A stretch of 64,000 nt of DNA from Mortierella sp. BCC40632 (taxonomy: Eukaryota > Mortierellomycota > Mortierellomycetes > Mortierellales > Mortierellaceae), in the NCBI GenBank assembly GCA_011634665.1, contig WAEK01000006.1:577001-641000 (forward strand), written 5' to 3'. The position numbers and the translations under genes are program-made. Shown in pieces: positions 54,921 through 64,000 of this stretch (the first letter of the stretch is position 1; each line of letters starts with the position of its first letter). The notes below the pieces were generated by a model. The model was not told the origin of the DNA, searched no databases, and saw only the letters and a program-made list of their open reading frames with translations.

Positions 54921-55336
54921 CAGCGACCAGTGTGTGTAACCTTCTTTTATTACTAATGGGCTCCCCCCCCCCGGTTTTTTTCTTTTTTTTTTCTTTGGTG
55001 GGAGGAGGGCTCTTTCACTAGGAGAGTGGGTGGGAAGTCATTTTACAAAGGTGCGACTGTTCACTTTCTGGGGACACCACACCTAATTATATCTTTTTTG
55101 TGTCTACTTTCCACTTGTTCCCAGTCGGTAATAAGGTTGGGAATTATTTTTTTTTTTGCAATTGGCGAATGGATTTGTTTCAGAAATGCACTTGGTGCTT
55201 CACACTAAGCGGAGAAAGTTGACAGCCAACCTTCAAGATACATCCCCCCCTGCCTGCTTTGTTGTTAACTTCTCTGCGAAAAAAAAGAAAAAAGACGATC
55301 CGATCTTTGAACCCTCTTCTTCCATCCACTCCTCCT

Positions 55337-57601
55337 TTACTTCCATGCATGCTGAGCCACCTGAGTCCACATAGCCTCCCTCGAACGAGCATTAACGGGG
55401 TCATAATCCAGTCTATAGTCGGTTGCAAACTGGGCTCCATCAAACTCAAGGGGGAGGTTACTACTAGGGACAATGAGCTCCGCAAGCGTAATTGCGTAAA
55501 CTGCCGCATAGGGAGCTGGCTTGACGGGGCTCGACATGTTCGCAAATTTGAACAAACTAATAAAGCTATCAATATTGATAGCACCAGCAGCTGCATATTG
55601 ATACTTGGACAAAGGTTCCTTGTGGGTACCACCGATTCCGTATGTGAGAACCTTGTACTGGTTGGCAAGAAAGTAAACAATGTTGGCGCAGGCCGAGAGA
55701 CATCGTCCATCGGTAACAATTCGAATACGCTCGGCATTGTTAGTCCAAGGGTACTTGGCTTGGTTAGGGTCAGATCGGTAGGTGGCGGGTCTGTAGGCAG
55801 TCAACTTCGTATAGGTCGCCTTGCGACCGTTTCGGACCTCTGTCACACCATCAGTATAGAGCGAATTGTCGATATAGTTGCGGTTGTTCTTAAAGTCAAA
55901 GAATCGCGAGGCGTCATAGTATCCGCCTCCCATGAGACTCAGCATATTTCCAACCTTCGAGAATCCTCCATCAGTAGAGTTGAAAACCTTGGCACTCAGC
56001 TCTCGGATTGCAGGGGTGATACGAAGGTTCAATTTCGCGGCCTTTTCGAGAAGAGTTTTGCTGGGGAAGAAGAGCTGAGCGACGTCAGGTCCGATGTTGG
56101 CATATCCTCCATCACCACTGACAACGTCAATGATAAGGTCAGTAACCCCCTTGGAGTAAAGGGTTTCAAGGGCTTGTTGCAAATGTTCAATTTCGCGAAA
56201 GTCAATCAACCCGGCAACGATGACGACCACACCCACGGTAGGGCGATCCTTGAGCTGGTAGATGGCTGAATTAATAGTTGCTGAGATTTTGATGGCCTCA
56301 GGGTAGACTGGAGGTGTTTGGGGCTTGACGGTTGAGGTGTTTGTAGCAGCGGCGGTAGCACCATTAAGAGCACGCTTGACAATGGTATGAATCTCGTCGT
56401 TTTGGTGAGACAAAGTCGAGAGCTGCTGATCACGCTTGGTCAAAGCATTGGCCGCAGGGCCATTGCTGGGCTGAGCAGCAGGAGGAAGACAGACGTTCTT
56501 GATATAGGACTCGGTGTCCTTGAACTCAAATGGTACTTGCGGGCCAATTGTCCATTGATCTTCAACCACCACGGGTCTCTTCTGACCAGGGCACTGAAGC
56601 TCATAGCGCATGGTTGGTTTCTTGGGCAAAAAAATGCGCAAAGCAAACTGGCCAGGGAACATTTCGAAGTTGCCCGTCTGGGAGTTAAACTTCATGGAAG
56701 CCAAGGCCTCGTTCAGGCGAACGTTGGGATCTTTGGAGTTATTTAGCAGACTGGCGCGCTTTTTGACCTGGTGCATGGCATTCTTGCCGTCAATCGTGAG
56801 CACTGTGCAGTCTTCGTAGCCACGATTCTTGCTGTCCTTGTACACCTTCAGACCTTTTTTTTTTTTTTTCGAGGTAGAAGATAGAGATTGAAAAGAAAGT
56901 GTGAGGGATGGGTCAAGAACACACTGATTTGAGTAACAAGCGAAAAAATATAATTTTGAGAAGACGTACTTGCTTGCCATTAGTAACAGGGGCATATAAG
57001 GAAATTGGCTGCAAAAACAGGTGAGAGATATAACAATGAGCTAAAACAATAATAATAATAATAATAAATAAGTTGTTCACAGAATATGTTAATCTGTCAA
57101 AAAAAAAAAAAACGCGCAGGCGTTTTATCAAGCATGCTACAAACCACCAAACACACACATATATATAATGAATAAGAACTTACGAGCGTAGATAGCATGT
57201 CCATCATGCAAAGACTCGACGGCATCAGAAACGTCAGTATGGAATTGTCTGTCGCTAGTATACTTTCTTTTCCCAATCTTCTTCAGCTTAGCTACAATAT
57301 CGACAGGGTCACTCTCGAGGGGTTTCGCGAGGCGAGGAGTGAGAGATGAGTCGCGCGAAACGTAGTAGTCATCAAAGAATGTAATCAGCGACTCAAGTGT
57401 CTCCTGAGCCGCGACTTTGTTGAAGGGAATAGAGTCGTAGCAATTGACAATATCGGAGTAGGTAACATTGATACCCCGTTTTGCACCAAGGTCAGAGCAT
57501 CCAGAAGCGGGCGGTGGGACAGGAGCCGAGGAGGGTGCCGAGAAGGCAAGGGATGCGACCGACAACGACAGGATGACGGCCTTGTAGGAGAATGAGACCA
57601 T
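55337..57601 (-). CDS. Secreted S41-peptidase-like protein, 665 aa, three exons
   Basis: Exons 57184-57601, 56970-57040 and 55337-56845 join in frame. Introns are 143 bp (GTAAGT...TTTTAG) and 124 bp (GTACGT...GAAG). A signal peptide (MVSFSYKAVILSLSVASLAF) precedes an N-terminal domain with DAVESLHDGHAIYA joined to PHCYISHLFLQPISLYAP, the CPAF/S41-like fungal pattern. The C-terminal catalytic-type domain holds DLIIDVVSGDGGYANIGPDV and VTDGRCLSACANIVYFLA, where the Ser of RCLSAC is the likely nucleophile. It is probably extracellular. Whether it is an active protease is unproven. Acceptor 2 is unusual, lying after a poly-A run. Confidence 0.8.
57041..57183 (-). other. Intron 1 of the S41-like gene
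   Basis: The donor GTAAGT is at 57183 and the acceptor TTTTAG ends at 57041. It contains an ATT-type trinucleotide run (57047-57067 on the plus strand as AAT) and a 12-nt A tract. Removal joins YA to PHCY in frame. Confidence 0.7.
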
Positions 57602-57770
57602 CGTAGGCTAAATGGAGGTTAGAGGGAGGTTTTTTTTCTTTTGAAGTGAGGAGTATGGGATATGTAGAGACGAACCAACGGGTGATCGCAAGTTCGTCGT
57701 TTCTAGAGTTGTTTAGGTAAGGCGATCAGAGGAAATGTTGACCAAGGGAAATGTGGGAGCAAGGCATGTC

Positions 57771-57778
57771 CTTTATAT
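57771..57778 (-). promoter_or_regulatory. TATA box of the S41-like gene
   Basis: The minus strand reads ATATAAAG about 170 bp before the ATG at 57601. Confidence 0.45.
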
Positions 57779-57978
57779 GTATCCATGTGTTTTGGACCTA
57801 AAACCAATCGAATGGCGTTTGCGCAACAATGCAGCGCCACTTTCTTTCCATTCGTCTTTCGATGCGGCGGTATTTGTCTGCTGTGACAAAGACAATTTAA
57901 TCCGATCTCAAAGATTGAGAGCACATCACGGTTATCACCAAAAGAGAGTTTGTCCATTCAGGCATTTTTTTTAGTTTT

Positions 57979-59040
57979 CTTTCACTCACATTCCTCACTT
58001 TCTCTTTGTGGCATCGATTGTATGAAAGAGCACAAAAAACCTAAAGTTCTGCCGGCTTAAGAATTTTTATCCTCCTGTGGCAAGAAGTATCCTAAATGTG
58101 GAGCCTTCTTATCTCCTGTGCTTTTTACTCTACTACGTTGAAGGCCCCATACGTGGAACCTTCTTTTTAAAAAAACTAAACCAAAGTGGAGAGCAATGTG
58201 TTTGAACTTGACCAGAGCCTTACTAGATCTCTATCTTCGAATGCGTGAGCAATGACCGAGAGAGAGAGAGAGAGAGAGACAAAAGGTGGGCAAAGCGGTA
58301 GAGCATGTGGAGTTCCCGCCGTGGTCGAATAATAAGCATCAGCCTTCATGGCTGTTCGGCTTGGCAGGAGATACTAGCGCCCATTATGCAAGACAGGGGG
58401 TTATTCTTGTGCTGACATCCAAGTGAAAAAATAAAATAATATAAAAGGAGCCAAGAGCCAAATAGTCTCTCGCCATCACTCCGAGAGTGGAGGGTAGCCG
58501 TGGGTGGGACAGATGGTGTCCTTCATACCTTGAATAATAAGCTTTTGTCTTCGAAATGCTAGCCTTTTTATAATCCGGGGGACATGTGAGGAGTGCAGAA
58601 TCCCGCGCATTGTCTTCTGATATCGGTATGTCGTTCTATGAATGACTGTGTCGATAGGTGCCATGTGGGCTAACGTGGTGTAGAAGCTCACACCGACACT
58701 AACACGCCGGGGTTGCTCAAAGGAAGGGAGGACAAAAGCACAGTCATTTGGCCGAGGGAAAGAAATAGTGTGGGGAGGTAATCGGAATAAGAAAAGCCTT
58801 ATGTCAATAACAACGCATCGTATACTCACAGCAACAAAAGGAAGAGGAGACCTTTGCCTGCCTGACTATTTATTTGCATACTAACTATTGCGAGGGTGAA
58901 CAAACAGAACGGATCTGCTGTCCATCTCTGAAATGAAGCGACTACGTTGCCATGGACCCTGACGAATGGGAGCCCACTAGGACCTGTGGTAGTCTCAGTT
59001 CTACGCCTCCATGGATAAATATCACGCTGCAGTACACACA
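57979..59040. other. Spacer with a possible tRNA-like (SINE) remnant at 58286-58440
   Basis: GGTGGGCAAAGCGGTAGAGC (58287-58306) resembles an A box, and GTGGTCGAATAA 20 bp later is a weak B box. An AT-rich tail (AAAAAATAAAATAATATAAAA) follows. No target duplication was found, so this is tentative. A (GA)n run precedes it. Confidence 0.3.
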
Positions 59041-59047
59041 GGATACC

Positions 59048-59850
59048 ATTTCATGGAGAAGTCCATTGTGCAAGCAAACGAGAGACTAATGTCTCCTCCG
59101 CAAGAGACGACGCCAGTGTCTGTGAAAGAACGGTCGCTCCTCTCCAAAGCTAGTGCCAAGGATAGACATGGTATCACAGAGTAAAATGCTCAGTCCATTG
59201 TGAAGTTAATGGGAAAGAGAACGCATGACTCGAGTATCAAGAAATGACTGAAGAGATGCATGAACAAATGAGGAATTACTTTGCTGAATGGCGTGATAGA
59301 TGGCGCGATTTGGACTCTGAACTGATGAGTAGGAATAAGAGAAAAGGCTCTCCATTCAGGTTGACATTCCCGCTTCTCATTTCAAACCATCAACTCATTC
59401 CACGACAAGTGCCACCATTGCTAATGCTTTCACAGCACCACATGTCATGTCGAAAACACGCCCATGCCATTCTCAAGCAACCTGAACCTAGACAAGGTGC
59501 ACAGATTGGACTGTACTACATCATCTCCAAAGGAAGTAGAGAGGACGGGTCAAAGGTGGTGTCCTCTGTCGAGCCTTTCAAAGAAGAAGAGAAGACAGGC
59601 GAGCGAGTGCCTGAAATGCCAAAGTACGAACAGAACACCGCATTGCTTCTCATCAGCCCAGGAGAGGGGCTGTGTTTCAACAAAACGACCAGCACCAACC
59701 CGAGCGCGTCGAAAGGGCGTCGTCCCCATATCGGAGGACCACGAGGAGGTGAGAGTCGGATCCAAGCATCGTCGTAAATGTCGAAGAGAACGTTGTGAGC
59801 AAGTGTTGGTGCATGGAGCAGTCTCGATTACTTTTGGGCTCTGTCCTTGA
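59048..59850 (+). pseudogene. Degenerate coding remnant, unknown
   Basis: MEKSIVQANERLMSPPQETT and on to KASAKDRHGITE (59054-59182), then MTEEMHEQMRNYFAEWRDRW (59244), then a Cys-paired basic part (CLKCQSTNRTPHC, 59600-59640) lie in different frames with stops between. The pieces look like one eroded protein. No family is recognised. Confidence 0.3.
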
Positions 59851-60160
59851 TAAAATCAACCTGCAGGGCGTGGGATCACCGGATTGATACTCACTCATGT
59901 GATACTTGTGACAAAGCCTCTGAAGTGGTGCTTGTCAGAGAGAGAGAGAGAGAGAGAATCCACTTTTCCTTCGCGCTCACCCAATGCCGCTGTGCTGTGT
60001 GCCGCGTCGAGAGGGCAGGGCGGAGTCAGCTTGTGACAGAAAGAACAGACTGGCCGTGCAGGAAAGCAAAAGGGAAAGGGATCATCGATCATCGATGCCT
60101 TAACAGCCATCTCTCAATGGTCGTTTTTTTCTCATTCCAGCATCGCACATCGAATATGAT

Positions 60161-61402
60161 TTAATGATGAGGGCACTGAGATGCAGGATATCTACACGGG
60201 CGTCCAGTCGTTCTACCAATGGCACCGCAGTAATACGACTTTGACTCTTGCCTCGGGCTATCACGGTGGTGTGGGCACTCAGATGCCAGGAAACTACACG
60301 GGTGTCCAGTTGTTCTGCCAATGACATTGCAGTAAATCAGCTCTCGCCCCCGACTATCGCGATGGTGAGGGCACTCAGATGCCAGGAAATTACATGGGCG
60401 CCCAGTCGTTCTTCCAATGACATTACAGAAACCAGTCTCCACTTCCTCTTCCTCGTCCTCGAGCTTGTCCTCCTCCACTACCACGGCTGCCTTCTCTTTA
60501 GCAATCTCCTTTTCCTTCGATTCCTCTTTCACTTCCTCCTTTGTCACCTTATCCTTCACCGACATCTCCTTGACCAACTTCGTCATCTCTTCCACCGGCA
60601 CCTCCTCCTCCTCCTTTGCTACCTCTTTCTTTGTCACTTTTTCCTTCACCAAACTCGTCATCTCTCCGACCTTTTCCACCTTTTCTATCTTTTCTATCTT
60701 TTCTATCTCCTCCTTCTCCTCCTTCTCCTCCTTCTCTTTCTCCTCCACTTCCTTCGTTGTCTTTTCCTTCACCGTCATCTCTTTCACCAACTTCGTCATC
60801 TCCTTCACTACCTCCTCTTCCTCCTCTGCATTGACGCTGGCAAGACCATCCTTTTTAATGGACTCCTGCTGTTGGGGACAGCTGGTAACAGGGTCGTCAA
60901 TAGTTGCGCCGCTGACTTTCTCCTCGTGAACCACAGAGCTGGAGTTTTGGCTGTTCTCGTGAGTGATATGTTGTCCACCGGGAACAGGGCTGTCATCTCC
61001 AGTAATTTCAACCTTGTCATCGTTGCCTGGATGATTGGCGGTCAAGGAACCGTGGGAAATCTCGGCTTCGTTCTCAATCGTCACTTTTGGATCAGAAGGC
61101 ATCTGATTTTTCAGGTTTTCCTCTCGGACCAGAGGCTTCTCTGAACATTCACCGACTTGATCTTGAAGTGGGGCTTGATCCTCAGACTCTGTTTTAGATT
61201 CAGTGTTGGCATTCTCAGCTGAACCGGATCCGGAACCAGCATCTCTAGAATGGCTAGTCTTGGGACTGGCGAGCAGTTCTTCAGGTGCCGAAGGAGCCGC
61301 TCCTCGCAATTCCTCCAGATTTTCTTGAGGAGACTTCTTGACCTCAGCTCCACCCTGCAGTGGAGTTTGTGGAGGATTCTGAGATTCAGGTGAGGTTGTC
61401 AT
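60161..61402 (-). CDS. Protein with Glu/Lys coiled coil and three C-terminal Cys/His repeats, 413 aa
   Basis: The start is set at 61402 (MTTSPESQNPPQ) because a TATA-like box lies about 95 bp upstream. The open frame reaches 61513 but that ATG precedes the likely transcription start. Residues 1-190 are Ser/Glu/Pro-rich and look disordered. Residues about 195-320 are a charged helix with repeated KEMTKLVKEMTVKEK-type units, a probable coiled coil. The last 90 residues hold three near-identical units of the form C-x(9)-C-x(6)-CPHH (CNVIGRTTGRPCNFLASECPHH), each a plausible zinc knuckle. No known family is assigned. Single exon and intact. Confidence 0.72.
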   Translation of the reverse strand: MTTSPESQNPPQTPLQGGAEVKKSPQENLEELRGAAPSAPEELLASPKTSHSRDAGSGSGSAENANTESKTESEDQAPLQDQVGECSEKPLVREENLKNQMPSDPKVTIENEAEISHGSLTANHPGNDDKVEITGDDSPVPGGQHITHENSQNSSSVVHEEKVSGATIDDPVTSCPQQQESIKKDGLASVNAEEEEEVVKEMTKLVKEMTVKEKTTKEVEEKEKEEKEEKEEIEKIEKIEKVEKVGEMTSLVKEKVTKKEVAKEEEEVPVEEMTKLVKEMSVKDKVTKEEVKEESKEKEIAKEKAAVVVEEDKLEDEEEEVETGFCNVIGRTTGRPCNFLASECPHHRDSRGRELIYCNVIGRTTGHPCSFLASECPHHRDSPRQESKSYYCGAIGRTTGRPCRYPASQCPHH

Positions 61403-61494
61403 CGTGAATGGCGGTAGTCTAGGGCAAGAAAGGGCGGAGGAAGGTATGAGTGATAGGCAGAGAATCGAAGGAAAGAATCTCTGGCAAAAGAAGC

Positions 61495-61502
61495 CTTTTA
61501 AA
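61495..61502 (-). promoter_or_regulatory. TATA-like box of the Cys/His-repeat gene
   Basis: The minus strand reads TTTAAAAG about 95 bp before the ATG at 61402. Confidence 0.35.
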
Positions 61503-61622
61503 GAGATGGACACAAAAAGGTCGCTTCATATTTTAATCTCCGGAGTGCTCCGCCCATTGTTGCACAGACAAACACAGCACAGTCGAGTTTTCTTCAGGTC
61601 CCTGGAAATTTTCTTCGCTTGA

Positions 61623-62540
61623 CAGAGTCAGATGGCGGCCAAGTGCTCTCTCTGTTACTACCTTTCACCCACCACCTCAACTCCAGTGGTTAACAAACAA
61701 GGTAGGCAAATTGATTGAACCGAAGAAGTTGTCGCCACTCTAACTTCTAAGTCCACCCGTTTAGAAACCATAACCAGAAGGTACAAGGAATCTAACTCCG
61801 TGAAAAACGCCAAGTCGAAAAGTTGTGCGAATGAGTCGATTTTAAGTGAGAGCCTAGTCTTTGCCCATCATGAAAGTAAGGTCAAGAAAAAAAAACATTA
61901 CTCAATGCCCCTTCTCGCTTTCTTCACTCTCTGTAGAAAATGCTTACAAAGACTATCTAAGTTGGACACCTTTTGACATGCTGCTTCATCAGGCTACTCA
62001 AATTATAGTATCTCAAACAGGCTAGCCACCCTTGGCGCCCGAGGCGATATCAGACTCCATCAAAAGTCTCTCCTGACATACCTTGACCATTTTATGTTGA
62101 GGCTAGTCTGATCAAGTACACCATAAGGGCCCGCCCCACCACTAATTGCTTCTATCGAAGAGGGAAACAGCACTGCTTTTTGCTCAAAAAAAACCCCCCC
62201 AGGTAGTCTCACAAGGTATGCAAGTGGTGAGGCGACTGACCTAAGGGCGCACACACCGCGGAGCTATCGAGAATAATCTATGGATGAAATCTCGGCGTTC
62301 AAGGAGTCATCCGATAATCAGTTCTTTGGGGATCGGGTAACCTCCAACCACACCCTCTTCATGGGTGAAGAATACAATGTGCAGCCACCAGTAATGGTTT
62401 GGTCATTACGAGACTAGGCAGCGCATCTTCAGCAGAAACTAACTGACAATTCTGCAAATCTCCAACAGCCCTCACAGAAATCTGAACAGCAGCTTCAACA
62501 GCAATTTTAGCAGCATCAGACCGATACTACAGTCATCCTC
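61623..62540. other. Spacer, no recognisable gene
   Basis: Mixed-composition DNA. A Gln-rich coding-like stretch begins only near 62460. Confidence 0.4.
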
Positions 62541-62547
62541 TATTGGA

Positions 62548-62844
62548 TTGTTCAGTGGCTGGAGACGCCTGGTGCCCAATGGTATTCCTCAGCAGCAACA
62601 GCAGCAGCCCCAATTGATCCAGAACCAACATCAACGGTCAAGTCAGCTCTCTGTTGCAAGTACTACAACCACTGATCAACAGCAAGGACAGGTAGTACAG
62701 TCTCGTCAGCCGATCTCCATTAAAGAGGAATACAAGCAATGGCGCTTTGGTATACCTTCACATGGCCTTCTCATTCCCCTGAAAGACTGGTCTCCAAGTA
62801 TGCGTAGTAGCGCAATCTCTTCTCTCGAGAAACTGATGCTCTGA
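62548..62844 (+). CDS. Gln-rich small ORF, 98 aa, possible gene end
   Basis: The frame has a Q run (QQQQQQ near residue 16), a Q/T/S-rich linker and an ordered-looking end (SIKEEYKQWRFGIPSHGLLI). Similar Gln-rich sequence continues upstream but is interrupted by stops at about 62410 and 62510. It may be the last exon or remnant of a larger protein. Not recognised. Confidence 0.3.
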   Translation: MFSGWRRLVPNGIPQQQQQQPQLIQNQHQRSSQLSVASTTTTDQQQGQVVQSRQPISIKEEYKQWRFGIPSHGLLIPLKDWSPSMRSSAISSLEKLML

Positions 62845-63166
62845 ATTTTTGAACGCCATACCTAAAATATGGAATCTATCAGGAACACGTAGGGGACACA
62901 GTGATGAGTCTTAGAGAGCTTAGAATGTTAGATCAAAGGAAAAAAAAAAGAGATGCAGGCACAACAGGAGGACGGTGAGGATGAGGAGGACGAGGAGTGG
63001 GATGATGACTGAGGAAGCGCTAAGAGAGATGGATATATCCTAAGAGAAGGGCAACGTAGCCTCATTTTTTTCTTTCTACACAGTTAAATCTCTATTAAGC
63101 GAGACTCTGTCTAAAGAAGTTCTCTTTACAATGAGGGTTTTAAGAGGTCCCGAATTCGCGTATTTT

Positions 63167-63199
<33 letters not shown>

Positions 63200-63450
63200 A
63201 CTGGATTTCATTTTAAGAAAAGTCACTGGGTCAGTTGCATCCTATCCTCTTTTCAGATACTATGGTTTATTCTCATGTCTTAATGAGGACCAAAGTAGCC
63301 GTGTCTTAAAGAAGGAAAAAGAGGGGAGGGGAAGGGGAGACTGTATACACAATGGAACTCAGTGGGGATGGCATTGTTGGGGAGACGGAATAGAGTCAGG
63401 GGAGGATTGGATTGTTGCCTTGGAGATCAGATGGGGCAAACGAGGAAAGG

Positions 63451-63483
<33 letters not shown>

Positions 63484-64000
63484 GTAGTCGGGCTGAGTGT
63501 TCAATGCCCACTCTTTTCTCGCTCTGTATCAATTGGGGGTGTGTCCAGTCAAATGGGTTACGGTTGCAGAGTTTGCATGATTGCAGCAAGGGCTTGTGAT
63601 GGAAAGGAAAGAGGGAGGGAGGGGGAGGGAGGGTGATGTGAAGAGGTAGGGGAGGGAATGCAGAGAGGGAGGAGCGAGGGAATCATTTGAGGGATAGAGA
63701 TGCAGGGTGTATCAAAATGGATAGTGAGGTAGGATGCATTCAAGAGGTCAACGGAAGGAGTGGGGGGGGGGGAGAGAGGGGATGGTGCAACAAACATTCC
63801 TTAGGGCAGTGTACTGACTTGAGCAGGACCAAGGATGACAATTTTGGTATCACACCTGCCCTCAAGCTGCTGCATTAGTGGCGGCCATGATAAACCAAAA
63901 AGATTCTCCAATAGTTTTGATGCTATGACATTTGGAGATACACGCGCACATGCCTAGTGAATAGTGCCCAACATAGCTAGAGAAATCTAAAATTGACATG
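62845..64000. other. Spacer to the window end, no recognisable gene
   Basis: It holds poly-T (about 63169-63198) and poly-A (63451-63478) tracts and G/A-rich low-complexity DNA. No supported frame. Confidence 0.45.

Noticed and set aside
1..64000. CRISPR arrays, tRNA and rRNA genes, bacterial operon signals
   Set aside because: No regularly spaced repeats of CRISPR type, no complete cloverleaf apart from the SINE head, and no Shine-Dalgarno-led gene clusters were seen.

Overview
The window looks like repeat-rich chromosomal DNA of an early-diverging fungus. The best guess is Mortierellomycotina. The evidence is short GT-AG introns with CTAAC branch sites, TATA-driven secreted-protein genes, a Crinkler-type (CRN) effector relative, and a mobile-element mix of chromodomain Ty3 elements, DIRS, hAT, Tc1, Harbinger and a helicase remnant. 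The taxonomic placement is inference from family content. No prokaryotic, plasmid or viral features and no CRISPR were seen.

Layout. 1-2.9 kb: the start of a small zinc-finger gene running off the left edge, one small hypothetical gene, and low-complexity DNA with a tandem duplication. 2.9-18.3 kb: a nested stack of Ty3 element 1, a gag fragment with LTR of Ty3 element 2, a DIRS 3' remnant, and a Tc1-like transposon split by the complete Ty3 element 3. After the stack come a 164-bp hAT-type MITE and a broken host-like ORF. 18.4-28.6 kb: a solo DIRS-associated inverted-repeat module, a small MITE, and an 8.9-kb hAT element with an exact 8-bp target duplication. This hAT element carries its transposase, a probable passenger gene and a nested foldback MITE. 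28.8-33.9 kb: a tRNA-derived SINE, a Tc1 scrap, and a DIRS element followed by an inverted-repeat module. 34-36 kb: a secreted cysteine-rich protein gene. 36.8-41.1 kb: a second DIRS element on the minus strand with the same kind of module and a MITE in gag. 41.8-46.3 kb: a broken CRN gene and a helicase remnant. 46.8-51.4 kb: a Harbinger-like convergent gene pair and a LINE RNase H scrap. 53-61.5 kb: probable host genes for an astacin metalloprotease, an S41-like secreted protein and a protein with three Cys/His repeats. The last 2.5 kb holds little.

How the parts relate. The window is mainly a record of transposition. Target duplications and identical termini date several events: Ty3-3 into Tc1, hAT-type MITEs into DIRS-2 gag, into the big hAT and into the end of an ORF, and a SINE with a 15-bp duplication. 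Many reading-frame breaks fall in mononucleotide runs, so some elements called broken here may be intact in the organism.

Most notable: (i) two Ty3 elements whose primer-binding site is complementary to their own predicted RNA 5' end, with a TATA box exactly 36 bp upstream in both; (ii) two unrelated DIRS elements that share one 3' architecture, an inverted-repeat module holding an inverted copy of the element's own leader; (iii) the 8.9-kb hAT element with a TATA-driven passenger gene.
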